From positions 4,683,501 to 4,747,500 of the forward strand of contig OU696575.1 of NCBI GenBank assembly GCA_916048095.2: a DNA stretch of 64,000 bases. The letters run 5' to 3'. Shown here piece after piece: positions 62,700-64,000 of this stretch. The notes under the pieces were generated by a model, which had not been told where the DNA came from, did not search any database, and saw only the letters and a program-made list of their open reading frames with translations. Source of the stretch: Sacculina carcini (Eukaryota; Arthropoda; Thecostraca; Sacculinidae). The translations under genes were made by a program, and so were the position numbers. Every line of letters begins with the position of its first letter. The first letter of the stretch is position 1.

Positions 62700-64000
62700 A
62701 AAAAAACGATGTTTTTAAAAAAACACCAAACCTCGACCAATTCTTTGCCAAAAAAACCTCGATAAAAAACACGTTTTATTTGTTTTTTATGGGTCATGCA
62801 AATAATTCAAATTATGGAAATGATATATTTGGGATGTTAAATGAATTATTTTATCAACACATGATTTATTCATGCTATTAGTGACCCTATCAAATTGAAT
62901 TATCATTAAATACGCACAATAAAAGTGTTAAAATGTGTCTGAAAGCCCTAATATCATTGTTTGCACCATACAGTGCGGCACTTCTATGTACAGTACAGCT
63001 TTGCATTCAATTATTGAGTTTAGCATTGTGTAAGAAAGCAGGGTTTGAGAACCGTTATTTTCTGCTAAAAACTGAAACTGTTTTAAAAAAAAACAACAGG
63101 TGGCATAATTTTGATTATTTTTTACATATTACCTTTTTTCTACCAGAAATGAACTACGTTGATTATAATATGTATCATCCTTTCATTCAGCAGATCAATT
63201 ATTTGCAAAAATCATAGTACAAACACTGCAAATATTTACACAAAGACTAAAAATATACACACAATCTTAGTGTCCCTAATGAGACTACGAATAAAAGCGG
63301 ATCGCATTATTCAGAGTGGCAATCCTGACCAGAAAAACGGATAATATTTTAGTGTAGGAAAAAACGACTGAGGAAATATATTTAATGTACAAAAAGGTAT
63401 TTGAACACAAATAACTACATCAAAGAAACCATCATCCATAAAACCAGTTCTAAAAACAGGTTACTAATAAAAAAACAATTAATTTGGTTAAACTTTCCTT
63501 GATCTGACGCCAATTTTTTCCAAATCTCTACATCTACGAGAAGCGTTTTTCAAAAAAATACATTTTGAAAAAAACATGATTAAAACAGTTTAAATCAGAT
63601 GGTTTAACCAGCCGCTTATACCAGCAGGCTACTTGCTATACAAAATGTATTTGAACGCACATCAATCAAATCTATCTTCCATAGGGACTGTTCAAGAAAG
63701 CATTGTTTCATTAAATAGCGTTAATTTAAATAAACGTTTGTCAAAAGACACTTGACAGACAAAGACAAAGACCAACCAATTATCTTGTCTTGTTCTGCTG
63801 TCAACATTATCTAAACATGTACATTAATAAAACGAATTTAAATCCAGTTTGAAAAACATCATTGCATTTGTTCATAAAAACATGGTTTCTTAAAAAAACA
63901 CATGATTACTCAATGCATTTGTTTTGTTCTGCTGACAACTTATTTCAAATATCCACATCATTGAAACCATCTTTAAAAACATGGGTTTTCTCAATTAAAA
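62700..64000. repeat. A-rich degenerate repeats
   Basis: AAAAAAACA/TTTTTAAA-rich sequence. The phrase TCTGCTG(T/A)CAAC, then CATC-ATTGAAAC-like sequence recurs at about 63788 and 63925, and weakly at 63498, which suggests a decayed tandem repeat. No gene; the 94-residue ORF at 62933 has no recognisable domain. Confidence 0.4.

Noticed and set aside
62933-63217. 94-residue ORF near the right end
   Set aside because: No domain, AT-rich codons, flanked by A-rich decayed repeats.

Overview
This window is animal nuclear DNA. The clearest evidence is a multi-exon laminin gamma-type gene on the minus strand. Nine exons between 60783 and 18735 have matching splice phases and encode, in order, part of the laminin N-terminal (LN) domain, LE (laminin EGF-like) repeats 1 to 4, the first part of LE5, and most of the laminin IV-A (LamB) domain. 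This order is typical of a gamma subunit. The exons for the signal peptide and the first part of LN, and everything after the LamB core, were not found in the window. A tRNA-Arg(UCG) gene lies inside the 26-kb laminin intron on the opposite strand. The species cannot be named from the sequence. The gene and the repeat types fit a TE-rich bilaterian invertebrate.

Most of the rest is decayed transposable elements, many nested in one another. From left to right: 1-2926, a minus-strand Ty3/gypsy element with a CsRn1-like gag (A). 3592-9166, a rearranged GC-rich gypsy element of the same broad type (B), with an inverted 742-bp LTR at one side, pol lying before gag, and an LTR end at 9166. 9167-13658, a minus-strand LINE split by an internally deleted LTR element (F, 10621-12908). 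14068-18526, two MITE-like hAT-type elements, an inverted-repeat pair, a fold-back repeat around an (AAT)n tract, and LINE debris. 18735-19344, two laminin exons. 20405-23510, a dispersed repeat, a 30-bp tandem array and a jockey/CR1-like LINE (G). 23690-30770, a plus-strand LINE (M) carrying a full-length LTR retrotransposon (E, 25521-30206) with a perfect 5-bp target duplication.

30885-36661 holds two head-to-head gypsy remnants (D plus strand, C minus strand). 36662-41740 is microsatellites, LINE debris and the tRNA. 41741-45045 is a LINE carrying an 877-bp solo LTR with a TTAT duplication. 45291-55896 holds seven laminin exons and a nearly full-length two-ORF LINE (H, 48786-52735). 56038-60109 is an LTR element (I) whose gag-pol is one reading frame with three nonsense codons between 178-bp LTRs. 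60666-60783 is the most 5' laminin exon seen. The last 3 kb is retroelement debris and A-rich repeats.

The only host genes I can support are laminin gamma and the tRNA. No retroelement here looks intact: each has nonsense codons, frameshifts, deletions or lost catalytic residues. I found no convincing new biological system. The features most worth checking are the rearranged element B, the two elements with no ordinary primer-binding site next to the LTR, the fold-back repeat, and the CA-repeat directly behind a laminin 5' splice site.
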